A stretch of DNA of 36,119 nucleotides, taken from the NCBI GenBank assembly GCA_913057785.1, contig CAJXPD010000089.1:1-36119 (forward strand), given 5' to 3'. Positions within the stretch are counted from its first letter, which is position 1, and each line of letters starts with the position of its first letter. Both the position numbers and the translations under genes were made by a program. Shown here in pieces: positions 7,552 to 14,747 of this stretch. The notes beneath the pieces were generated by a model, which saw nothing but the letters and a program-made list of their open reading frames with translations, was not told the DNA's origin and did no database searches. This DNA comes from an uncultured Lewinella sp. GTDB taxonomy: Bacteria; Bacteroidota; Bacteroidia; Chitinophagales; Saprospiraceae.

Positions 7552-10321
7552 TCGTGTTAAATAAAACCATAGCTAAGTCTGCCAAAGCCCTAGTGGTAGG
7601 CCTTACATCTGAGTCTTTTGTATCTGCTTCATAGCCTCTAAAGACATCCAACTCCTCAACATATTCAAAAGACTCGCCCGTCATTTCTTCAAACATCTTA
7701 CGGGTAACAGTAGTAGGATATTCCTTAGTTGGAGCTGGGTTAGACTGGTGATAGATTTCCATTTCTCGAACATAATTCGCAGCTTCATGCAATTCTTTCG
7801 TATCCATGTTGCGGTTCCAGCACAGCTGCGCAGCCAACTGAATTTGGTTCTGCAGCTCATCTCCTCCTTCTTGTTCCAACCGCAATGCTAAGGCGATGGC
7901 ACGATCCCTCAATTGCGGACTATTCAGGAGGGTAAATACCTGAGGCGTAACCGTAGAAGAGTTTCTTCTTTCGCAAGATACCTCTGTTGCAGGCTGGTTA
8001 AAGACGCGTAAAAAGGGATCAGGAAGGTTACGGATCTTTTCCGCATAAATCGTACGCCGATTTCTGGAGGACTGGCGAGGAGAAGGCTGGTAAGCCATGG
8101 CAATGGAGCCCATGGTGTGTCTGGGTTGTAGAGCAATCTCTTGATTGATTTCTGGTCGGATTGGGATGCCCCCAACTTCCAGTTTTATCTCCCCACTTGC
8201 CATCAGCATAGCATCTCGAATCTCCTCAGCCGTAAGTCTCCTTGGTGTAAAATGGGAAAGTAGTTTATTGTCCGGATCTACCTTGGCCATCAGTTCCCTA
8301 TTCTGAGCTTGGCTGGCTTGCTGATAGGCTTGACTGGTCATAATAAGCCGGTGCAAAGCCTTTATAGACCACTTCTGCTCGATGAAGTATTGACTTAACC
8401 AATCCAATAATTCTGGATGAGAGGGTAGGGTCCCGGTGCCCCCAAAGTTGTTGCTAGTTTCAACCAGACCTTTGCCAAAATGATACTGCCAAACCCGATT
8501 GACAATCGATCTTACCACTAGAGGAGAAGCTTCTCCGGTCAACCATTTGGCAAATCCCAACCGCCTCCCGTCAAGGGATTGAGGGATGGGGGTGATCGAT
8601 TTCTTCGTTGGCACTCCATCCAATGGCTCAGCCATGGCACTTATGACGCTCAAAACTCCAGCGGGGACCTCTTCAAGTGGTGCATAGACAGAGCCTCCAT
8701 TTAAGACAAAGGTGGCAGGTACCTTGCCTTCTACCGCCTCAGGCATGAAGGTATTGCGGTTACTTCGTACCACTCTATTCGGTCCATTATACACGGAGTA
8801 GGCATAAGGCTGGAATCTGAGCTTGGACTTGTGCAAAGTCTGTCGGCGCTTATCGAGCACTTTACGGTAACCTAGATCTTCAAAGGTGAGCCCCACGTAA
8901 CGTGGAGGTTGCTGGCCATCTGGAAGCTTTCGTCTTGTTCGTTTATCTAAATAGGGTCTGCCTCTATCTTTAAACCATTTTTTTGCACCTTCTTCCTCCT
9001 TTGCCCTAATCCCATCTGTTTCTTCTTGGGTCTTTTTAATCCAGGCTGCGATGCGTTCCTGCTCCTCAGCAAGGCCATCCAGGTTTTCTACCGGCAGAAA
9101 TGCGGCTTGTCGGCTAGCAAACTGGGTGGGTGCAAAGACGGCTTGGATCCGGTAGTAGTCCTTTGTTGGGATCGGGTCGTATTTGTGATCATGGCATTTG
9201 GCGCATCCTAGCGGTAAAGATAGGAAGGTTTCTCCGACGATATTAGTCACATCATCCAAGAAGAGCTGACGTGTTTCGGCTGCAATGGACATCCCTGTAT
9301 GTTCCCAAGGCCCCATTCTCAAAAAGCCCGTGGCGATCAGCAATTCGGGATTGTCTGGATCCAATTCATCTCCGGCTAGCTGTTCTTGGACAAACTGATC
9401 ATAGGGTTTGTCTTGATTAAAAGAACGAATGACATAATCTCGATATCGCCAGGCATTGGGACGGATGAAATCATTGGAATATCCGTCAGAATCCGCATAT
9501 CGGACTACATCCAACCAATGTTTGCCCCAATGTTCACCATAGTGTGGACTTTCGAGTAGTCTTTCGATTAAGGCAACATAGGCTCTCTCGTCTTTATTTG
9601 ATATGAATTTTTCCCATCCTTTTTGATTGGGAGGTAGGCCGGTGAGACCTAAGGAAGCTCGCTTTAGGAGAGTAAGAGGATCCGCTTTTTTAGCAAAACC
9701 CAATCCTGCTTTTCTAAGTTGATCGTGTAAGAAAGCATCGATGGGATGTTCATACTTGTTTTTAGGAGGGGTAGGGGAGGTCAATGGATAGAAAGCCCAG
9801 AGCTTGTTCCGGCTGTAACGGCGTTGATCCCAGCTTTCGCTTTGTCCGCCGCTGGTTTGAACCTGAATGCGGTCTCCAAAGTTCCAATCCCCCATGGCTA
9901 GAATTTCTGCTCTTTCTTGTTCATCCAACCAAATGGCACCTGCTGAAATCCAATTGCGCAACCATTGTATCTCCTCTGTAGTTAATTGCTCATCACGCTT
10001 TGGCGGCATAATAGACGTTGGATCTCTGCCTTCCACCAAGTGAATAAGAGGACTTTCCTGAGGTTCTCCAGGTATCACAGCAGCTTTGCCGGATTGCCCG
10101 CCCTTAAGGAGTGAAGCCCGATCTATTACTTGTAAACCTCCTTCTACTTCTGCTGCATTATGCCCATGACAACTCATGCACTTTCGTTCCAGCACAGGGT
10201 ACACTTCATGCACAAACACCTGTTTAGCCAGTAAGGGGTTGTTAGATTCCAAGCTGGAGGTACAGTCAGAAAAAAAGAGAACGGTGGACAGGATCCCCAG
10301 TGTTAGCTGAAGTAATCGCAT
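7529..10321 (-). CDS. PSD1-type c-type cytochrome/DUF1549/DUF1553 lipoprotein
   Basis: This 930-residue protein begins with a lipoprotein signal (STVLFFSDC, cysteine at about 20). Next comes a planctomycete-type cytochrome c domain with the heme motif CMSCHGHN (about residue 48) and IMPPKRDEQLTTEEIQWLRNW. DUF1549 follows, with a second CxxCH (GCAKCHDHKYDPIPTKDYY), and then C-terminal DUF1553 (RLGFAKWLTGEASPLVVRSIVN; HFTPRRLTAEEIRDAML; VTPQVFTLLNSP). The fusion is known as PSD1 and co-occurs with DUF1501. A redox role in degrading complex sulfated or modified glycans has been proposed, but the reaction is unknown. It is first in a two-gene operon. Its 5' flank carries a 16-bp inverted repeat at 10352-10387. 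Confidence 0.9.
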   Translation of the reverse strand: MRLLQLTLGILSTVLFFSDCTSSLESNNPLLAKQVFVHEVYPVLERKCMSCHGHNAAEVEGGLQVIDRASLLKGGQSGKAAVIPGEPQESPLIHLVEGRDPTSIMPPKRDEQLTTEEIQWLRNWISAGAIWLDEQERAEILAMGDWNFGDRIQVQTSGGQSESWDQRRYSRNKLWAFYPLTSPTPPKNKYEHPIDAFLHDQLRKAGLGFAKKADPLTLLKRASLGLTGLPPNQKGWEKFISNKDERAYVALIERLLESPHYGEHWGKHWLDVVRYADSDGYSNDFIRPNAWRYRDYVIRSFNQDKPYDQFVQEQLAGDELDPDNPELLIATGFLRMGPWEHTGMSIAAETRQLFLDDVTNIVGETFLSLPLGCAKCHDHKYDPIPTKDYYRIQAVFAPTQFASRQAAFLPVENLDGLAEEQERIAAWIKKTQEETDGIRAKEEEGAKKWFKDRGRPYLDKRTRRKLPDGQQPPRYVGLTFEDLGYRKVLDKRRQTLHKSKLRFQPYAYSVYNGPNRVVRSNRNTFMPEAVEGKVPATFVLNGGSVYAPLEEVPAGVLSVISAMAEPLDGVPTKKSITPIPQSLDGRRLGFAKWLTGEASPLVVRSIVNRVWQYHFGKGLVETSNNFGGTGTLPSHPELLDWLSQYFIEQKWSIKALHRLIMTSQAYQQASQAQNRELMAKVDPDNKLLSHFTPRRLTAEEIRDAMLMASGEIKLEVGGIPIRPEINQEIALQPRHTMGSIAMAYQPSPRQSSRNRRTIYAEKIRNLPDPFLRVFNQPATEVSCERRNSSTVTPQVFTLLNSPQLRDRAIALALRLEQEGGDELQNQIQLAAQLCWNRNMDTKELHEAANYVREMEIYHQSNPAPTKEYPTTVTRKMFEEMTGESFEYVEELDVFRGYEADTKDSDVRPTTRALADLAMVLFNTNEFLYVF

Positions 10322-10351
10322 ACAGGAGAATACTTGTGTGAAAGTTGGTCA

Positions 10352-10387
10352 ACATTTAATAGGCTTAGTTGTAAGCCTATTAAATGT
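10352..10387. terminator. 16-bp perfect inverted repeat hairpin upstream of the PSD1 gene
   Basis: Arms 10352-10367 and 10372-10387 are perfect reverse complements with a 4-nt loop (gttg). On the plus strand the stem is followed by aaggttttttt, which looks like a terminator, yet no plus-strand gene precedes it. On the minus strand it sits 31 bp upstream of the PSD1 start, in its probable promoter or leader. It is either an insulating terminator or a regulatory leader structure. Confidence 0.55.
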
Positions 10388-10549
10388 AAGGTTTTTTTGT
10401 CGTAATCCTTGTTTGCCTTAGCGAATCCGCGGCAATTAGGATATGTGTCAAAAGTTGACGTTAAATTCAAACGCAACAAGAGAACCATTCTAGATTTCCC
10501 TTGTTGCCCTTGCAGAATTAAATCCTGAATAAGAAACTAATAGAGACAC

Positions 10550-11236
10550 ATGAAGAATGTTTTGGTAGTGGGAGCGTCTTCAGGCATTGGGAAGTCCTTG
10601 ACTCAATTGCTACAAGAAGAAGGGCACAATGTATGGGGGACCTATAAGTCCAATGAGTTGGCAGGCAGTCAATTTCACTATTTAGATGTATTAGAAGAAG
10701 ATTTGTCTTTAAACTTTTTACCAGAGACTTTGGATGGCTTGGTTTATTGTCCAGGGAGTATAAACCTGAAGCCCTTCGCTCGCCTCAAGCCAAGTGCTTT
10801 TGAGGAAGACTATAGACTGCAAGTTATCGGAGCGATCAAAGTTCTGCAGGCTGCCCTTAAGCCCTTGAAGAAGAGTTCGGCCGCATCCGTTGTCTTTTTT
10901 TCAACAGTTGCTGTTCAGGCGGGCTTCAACTTTCATGCGCAGGTGGCTGCCTCCAAGGGTGCCATAGAGGGCTTGACTAGGGCACTGGCTGCCGAGTTTG
11001 CACCGAGGATCAGGGTGAATTGCATTGCCCCTTCTTTGACAGATACTCCGCTAGCGGGTAAACTATTGAATTCCGAAGAAAAGAAAGCTGCTAACGCTCA
11101 ACGACACCCGCTGAAGAAGATCGGGACGGCGGAAGATATTGCCGAGATGGCTTCTTTTTTACTATCGGACAAGTCGGCGTGGATTAGTGGGCAAGTTATG
11201 CATGTGGATGGAGGCATGTCTAATCTAAAGGTTTAA
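10550..11236 (+). CDS. SDR-family oxidoreductase-like protein, photolyase operon
   Basis: This 228-residue Rossmann protein has the SDR coenzyme motif VGASSGIG (7-14), a C-terminal APSLTDTPLA loop and a final SGQVMHVDGGMS segment. The catalytic tetrad is incomplete. Ser118 (FFSTV) and Lys136 (AASKGAIEG) are present, but the YxxxK tyrosine position is Val132 (QVAAS), and the usual NNAG is YCPGS (66-70). The family is named oxidoreductase, but this member may bind a dinucleotide without standard SDR catalysis or may use another acid. It leads a tight operon: its TAA overlaps the DUF2805 ATG by one base, and the photolyase genes follow. That context suggests a role linked to light, a flavin chromophore or DNA repair (inference). 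Confidence 0.88.
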   Translation: MKNVLVVGASSGIGKSLTQLLQEEGHNVWGTYKSNELAGSQFHYLDVLEEDLSLNFLPETLDGLVYCPGSINLKPFARLKPSAFEEDYRLQVIGAIKVLQAALKPLKKSSAASVVFFSTVAVQAGFNFHAQVAASKGAIEGLTRALAAEFAPRIRVNCIAPSLTDTPLAGKLLNSEEKKAANAQRHPLKKIGTAEDIAEMASFLLSDKSAWISGQVMHVDGGMSNLKV

Positions 11237-11520
11237 TGTTTATGAACGAATTGAATGAAAGAGACTTGGACCGAATCATAGAGATGGCTTGGGAAGATAG
11301 AACCCCCTTTGAAGCAATCAAATTTCAATTCGGCCTACCCGAAAAAGAGGTGATCCGACTAATGAGGAGAACGCTGAAAGGAAGAAGTTTTAGGCTTTGG
11401 CGCAAACGTGTCAACAGTGGAGTAAGTCAGAAACACCTCAAGAAAAGATCTTCCGAGATAAACCGTTTCAAATGTTCCCGACAAAGACATATATCGAACA
11501 ACAAGATTAGTAAACGATAG
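11236..11520 (+). CDS. DUF2805 / TIGR03643 family protein
   Basis: This 94-residue basic protein has the DUF2805 core: LDRIIEMAWEDRTPFEAI followed by FGLPEKEVIRLMRRTL and SFRLWRKRV. The segment resembles a helix-turn-helix, so nucleic-acid binding is plausible but undemonstrated. The C-terminus is rich in Lys/Arg. The family is repeatedly found beside photolyase/cryptochrome genes. The start overlaps the SDR stop by one base (TAATG, 11234-11238), although an ATG two codons later at 11242 is also possible. It ends 7 bp before the photolyase start. Its function is unknown. Confidence 0.85.
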   Translation: MFMNELNERDLDRIIEMAWEDRTPFEAIKFQFGLPEKEVIRLMRRTLKGRSFRLWRKRVNSGVSQKHLKKRSSEINRFKCSRQRHISNNKISKR

Positions 11521-11527
11521 GCTCAGC

Positions 11528-12988
11528 ATGGAAAGGCAAGCGATCAATGTGGTTTGGCTGAAGAGGGATCTCCGATTACAGGATCATGCGCCCTTATTTA
11601 ATGCCGAGAAAGCCAGCAGGCCCTATTTGATTGTTTATTGTTTTGAACCCAGTCTGATTCGATATCCCGATACATCCCTGCGACATCTACAGTTTATCTT
11701 TCAGTCCTTGCTAGCTCTCAATGAAGAATTGGGCGCTTTTGAACGACGAGTTGACATCTTTTATGCTGAGGCCCTGGAGATGTTCGCTTTTCTTCAAGAG
11801 CAATTCTCGATTGATCAAGTATTTAGTCATCGAGAGAGTGGAATCAAGGTAACCTGGGAGCGAGATAAGAAAGTAGCACAATACCTACAAGAGTTGGGGA
11901 CGGAATGGGTTGAATCCCAAAAGGATGCCGTTCTTAGAGGACTCAACAATCGCAACAGATGGGAAAAGGAGAGAGAACGTTTTCTGGAATCCCCTATGAT
12001 TGAAAACACTTTCAGTCAGCAAACACTCCCAACCTTAACACATCCCTTCCTAATACCCGTTGCCTTACGTCAAGCATGGAAGTCTTCCCCAGCTACTTTC
12101 CAGCCAGCGGGAACAAGCAAAGCTAGAAAGTACCTGCAGTCATTTGTGGAGGACAGAGGGAAAAATTATCATCGACACATATCTAAGCCCAGTCTAAGCA
12201 GAACCAGTTGCTCTCGACTAAGTCCTTATCTAGCTTGGGGAAACCTAAGTATTCGGCAAGTATATCAGCTCGTTAAGTTTCATCCGAATGGGGAAAGGCA
12301 TAAAAGAGCCTTCGAAAATTTCCTTAGTCGGATTGCTTGGCACTGTCATTTCATCCAAAAGTTTGAGATGGAATGTGAATATGAAACACACTGCATAAAC
12401 CGAGGGTATGAGTTGCTGGATCGTCCAAAAAATGAAGCTTTTATTGTGGCGTGGGAAACGGGGCAAACCGGATATCCTTTGGTGGATGCCTGCATGCGTT
12501 GTGTAATAGCAACAGGCTGGATTAATTTTCGTATGAGAGCTATGTTGGTCTCTTTTCTATGTCATCACTTGGACCAGGATTGGCGTACTGGTGTGTATCA
12601 CCTGGCTAGACAATTCTTAGATTACGAGCCGGGTATTCACTATCCGCAATTTCAAATGCAAGCCGGTACAACGGGGGTAAATACCGTTCGCATCTATAAT
12701 CCCGTTAAACAATCTCAAGATCATGACTCCCAAGGCATCTTCATCAAGAAGTGGGTACCGGAATTAGAACGCGTGCCGGCAGAACTTATCCATGAGCCAT
12801 GGAAGCTCACAGAAATGGAGCAGATATTATATAACTTGAAAATAGGAATAGATTATCCAGCGCCAATCGTCGATTTGAAGGAGAGTGGGAAGATAGCCAG
12901 AGATAAGGTTTGGGGACATCGATCCAATGCACTAGTCCAAAAGGAAAGCCGAAGAATCTTACAAAGGCATACAAACCGAAAAGCGTAA
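11528..12988 (+). CDS. Photolyase/cryptochrome-family flavoprotein
   Basis: This 486-residue protein has an N-terminal photolyase antenna-type Rossmann domain (INVVWLKRDLRLQDHAPLF). The C-terminal helical FAD domain contains YLAWGNLSIRQVYQL, FLSRIAWHCHFIQKF, TGYPLVDACMRC, TGWINFRMRAMLVSFL and RIYNPVKQSQDHD. The family binds FAD and repairs UV photoproducts or senses blue light. By eye against E. coli photolyase, the residue opposite the flavin N5 (Asn378 there) is His, within FLDYEPGIHYPQFQMQAG. The clade is therefore not a standard CPD photolyase, and photosensory or variant repair activity is possible. It is the central gene of the operon, 7 bp after DUF2805 and 8 bp before DUF2256. The C-terminal tail is basic. 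Confidence 0.9.
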   Translation: MERQAINVVWLKRDLRLQDHAPLFNAEKASRPYLIVYCFEPSLIRYPDTSLRHLQFIFQSLLALNEELGAFERRVDIFYAEALEMFAFLQEQFSIDQVFSHRESGIKVTWERDKKVAQYLQELGTEWVESQKDAVLRGLNNRNRWEKERERFLESPMIENTFSQQTLPTLTHPFLIPVALRQAWKSSPATFQPAGTSKARKYLQSFVEDRGKNYHRHISKPSLSRTSCSRLSPYLAWGNLSIRQVYQLVKFHPNGERHKRAFENFLSRIAWHCHFIQKFEMECEYETHCINRGYELLDRPKNEAFIVAWETGQTGYPLVDACMRCVIATGWINFRMRAMLVSFLCHHLDQDWRTGVYHLARQFLDYEPGIHYPQFQMQAGTTGVNTVRIYNPVKQSQDHDSQGIFIKKWVPELERVPAELIHEPWKLTEMEQILYNLKIGIDYPAPIVDLKESGKIARDKVWGHRSNALVQKESRRILQRHTNRKA

Positions 12989-12996
12989 GTCAACGG

Positions 12997-13146
12997 ATGA
13001 AGAAACAGCATTTACCCCAAAAGATCTGCAAGGTCTGTGGTCGTCCCTTCAGTTGGCGAAAGAAATGGGCCAAAGATTGGGAGTCCGTAAAGTATTGCAG
13101 TGAAAGATGTAGAAGAAAAAAGAAGCGCAATGAAGAAAAACCTTAA
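12997..13146 (+). CDS. DUF2256 small zinc-ribbon protein
   Basis: This 49-residue protein has four cysteines arranged CKVC (11, 14) and CSERC (34, 38) and a tryptophan/lysine-rich centre (GRPFSWRKKWAKDWE). This is the DUF2256 signature at its usual size of about 50 residues. The pattern predicts one structural zinc, and the Lys/Arg richness suggests nucleic-acid binding. The frame is open further upstream to 12910, but that part lies over the photolyase 3' end, and ATG 12997 gives the family-typical N-terminus MKKQHLPQKICKVCG. It overlaps the following CryB-like gene by 17 nt. DUF2256 genes are known neighbours of cryptochromes. The molecular role is not established. Confidence 0.88.
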   Translation: MKKQHLPQKICKVCGRPFSWRKKWAKDWESVKYCSERCRRKKKRNEEKP

Positions 13147-14620
13147 TCTGATCTTTCCCCATCAGTTGTTTGCCGATTCACCCTTATTGGAGAATGGAGA
13201 CTTGATTCTTTTAGTCGAAGAATACCTCTTCTTTAGACAATATGCTTTCCATAAGCAGAAGTTGGTGTTTCACCGGGCTAGCATGAAAGCATATGCTGAG
13301 TATCTGCTCAAGCAAGGCAGACAAGTTCAGTATGTAGAGGCCCACGAAGAGATTGCAGATGTAAGAAAGTTGATTCCTCACTTGAAAGAGCAACAAGATG
13401 TAGCGCAAATTTCGATCATCGATGTAACAGATGATTGGCTTAGTCAACGAATTTCCAGACCTGCAGAGCAAGTAGGATTAGAAATCAAGGTGTATGATTC
13501 ACCTTTGTTTTTGAATACACCCGAGGAATTGAGTGCCTTTTTCAAGCCGAGCAAAAAAAAGTTTTTCCAGACCAAATTCTACATTGGGCAACGCAAAAAA
13601 TGGGAGGTTTTGCTTGTGGGAGACGAGCAGCCCATCGGAGGAAAATGGAGTTATGATGCGGATAACCGGAAAAAGTATCCTAGGAAGAAAACGCCTCCGA
13701 TGATCAAATATCCGGATGCTGACTCCACCTACCAGGAAGCCTGTGCATACATTGAGAACCATTTCCACAAGAATCCTGGCGAGGTGACTGCATATCCACT
13801 GTATCCCTATAGATTTGATGCTACTCAAGAATGGTTTGAGCAGTTTCTGAGTTTCAGGTTTGTGGAATTCGGAGATTATGAAGATGCCATCGTAGCTGAG
13901 GAGTCGATTTTGCACCATAGTGTGCTCACACCGATGTTGAATGTGGGCCTAATTACACCGAAAGAAATTCTCCGACAAAGCTTAGAATTCGCCGCAAAAG
14001 AGCAGATCCCGATCAATTCAACGGAAGGATTTATCCGACAGATTATTGGCTGGCGAGAATTCATCCGGGGCATCTACGAATGTAAGGGTAGGGAGGAAAG
14101 AACAAGGAACTACTGGGGCTTTGAGCGAAAGATACCGGCGAGCTTCTACTCCGGAGATACTGGAATCCCACCCCTTGATCAAACCATCAAGAAAGTACTT
14201 AAGACGGGCTATTGCCATCATATTGAGCGCCTAATGGTCTTGGGAAACTTCATGCTACTTTGCGAATTTGATCCAGACGAGGTGTACCGATGGTTCATGG
14301 AGCTTTTTATAGACGCTTACGATTGGGTAATGGTACCCAATGTCTATGGTATGAGTCAATTTGCGGACGGAGGGCTCATGTCTACAAAACCTTACATTAG
14401 CGGTAGCAATTATTTAATGAAAATGAGTAACTACTCAAAAGGGCCCTGGCAAGAAATCTGGGATGCCCTATTTTGGCGCTTCATGCATGTCCATCGCGAC
14501 TTCTTCAGTCGAAACCCAAGATTGGGAATGCTGGTCAGGACTTTTGACAAAATGAACCCGGAGAAGAGAGAGGGTTTACTCAGCAGAGCCGATTCTTACC
14601 TGAAGGGACTAGACCAGTAA
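13130..14620 (+). CDS. CryB/PhrB-like photolyase-related protein lacking the Fe-S cysteine segment
   Basis: This 496-residue member of the deoxyribodipyrimidine photolyase-related family (bacterial cryptochrome/6-4 photolyase, FeS-BCP type) starts MKKNLNLIFPHQLF. It contains FRQYAFHKQKLVFHRASM, TEGFIRQIIGWREFIRGIY, YCHHIERLMVLGNFMLL, PNVYGMSQFADGGLMSTKPY and GMLVRTFDKM. The Agrobacterium PhrB class carries a 4Fe-4S cluster whose last three ligands lie in an SNYC-x2-C...ACPF segment. Here the same place reads SNYSKGPW (Ser436, Pro439), and the chain passes directly to ALFWRF, so those cysteines and the loop are missing. FAD binding probably remains. The start at 13130 overlaps the end of DUF2256; a longer in-frame start at 13100 is less likely. 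It is the last gene of the operon. Confidence 0.9.
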   Translation: MKKNLNLIFPHQLFADSPLLENGDLILLVEEYLFFRQYAFHKQKLVFHRASMKAYAEYLLKQGRQVQYVEAHEEIADVRKLIPHLKEQQDVAQISIIDVTDDWLSQRISRPAEQVGLEIKVYDSPLFLNTPEELSAFFKPSKKKFFQTKFYIGQRKKWEVLLVGDEQPIGGKWSYDADNRKKYPRKKTPPMIKYPDADSTYQEACAYIENHFHKNPGEVTAYPLYPYRFDATQEWFEQFLSFRFVEFGDYEDAIVAEESILHHSVLTPMLNVGLITPKEILRQSLEFAAKEQIPINSTEGFIRQIIGWREFIRGIYECKGREERTRNYWGFERKIPASFYSGDTGIPPLDQTIKKVLKTGYCHHIERLMVLGNFMLLCEFDPDEVYRWFMELFIDAYDWVMVPNVYGMSQFADGGLMSTKPYISGSNYLMKMSNYSKGPWQEIWDALFWRFMHVHRDFFSRNPRLGMLVRTFDKMNPEKREGLLSRADSYLKGLDQ

Positions 14621-14679
14621 AAGTTTCTCACGCACTTCATCTATCATTTTTTTTCTACTTTCGCCCTTTCATGCTGCAC

Positions 14680-14724
14680 TGTGATACGCATCACTGTATG
14701 GGATGTACCAATGTCTTTACTTTG
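14680..14724 (+). promoter_or_regulatory. Crp/Fnr-type box with promoter of the persulfide dioxygenase gene
   Basis: TGTGATACGCATCACT (14680-14695) is a near-perfect Crp-family palindrome, also readable as the Fnr-like GTGAT-N4-ATCAC. A -7-like TTACTTTG begins at 14717, 37 bp from the start of the box. The same 37-bp spacing is found for the matching box at 30550. A second -7-like string, TACTTTCG at 14656-14663, has no TTG at the right distance. If that one is real, the box would lie downstream and act in repression. Confidence 0.7.
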
Positions 14725-14747
14725 TAGCAACAAAAAAATCTAATGCC

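Noticed and set aside
12910..12996. Longer N-terminus for the DUF2256 gene
   Set aside because: It lies inside the photolyase 3' end, and the family-typical protein begins at ATG 12997.
13499..13918. 139-residue minus-strand open frame
   Set aside because: It is antisense to the CryB-like gene, with no supporting features.
14656..14663. TACTTTCG as the -7 element of the persulfide dioxygenase gene
   Set aside because: There is no TTG at the expected distance, and the 14717 element has the same spacing from the box as at 30587. It is kept only as an alternative.
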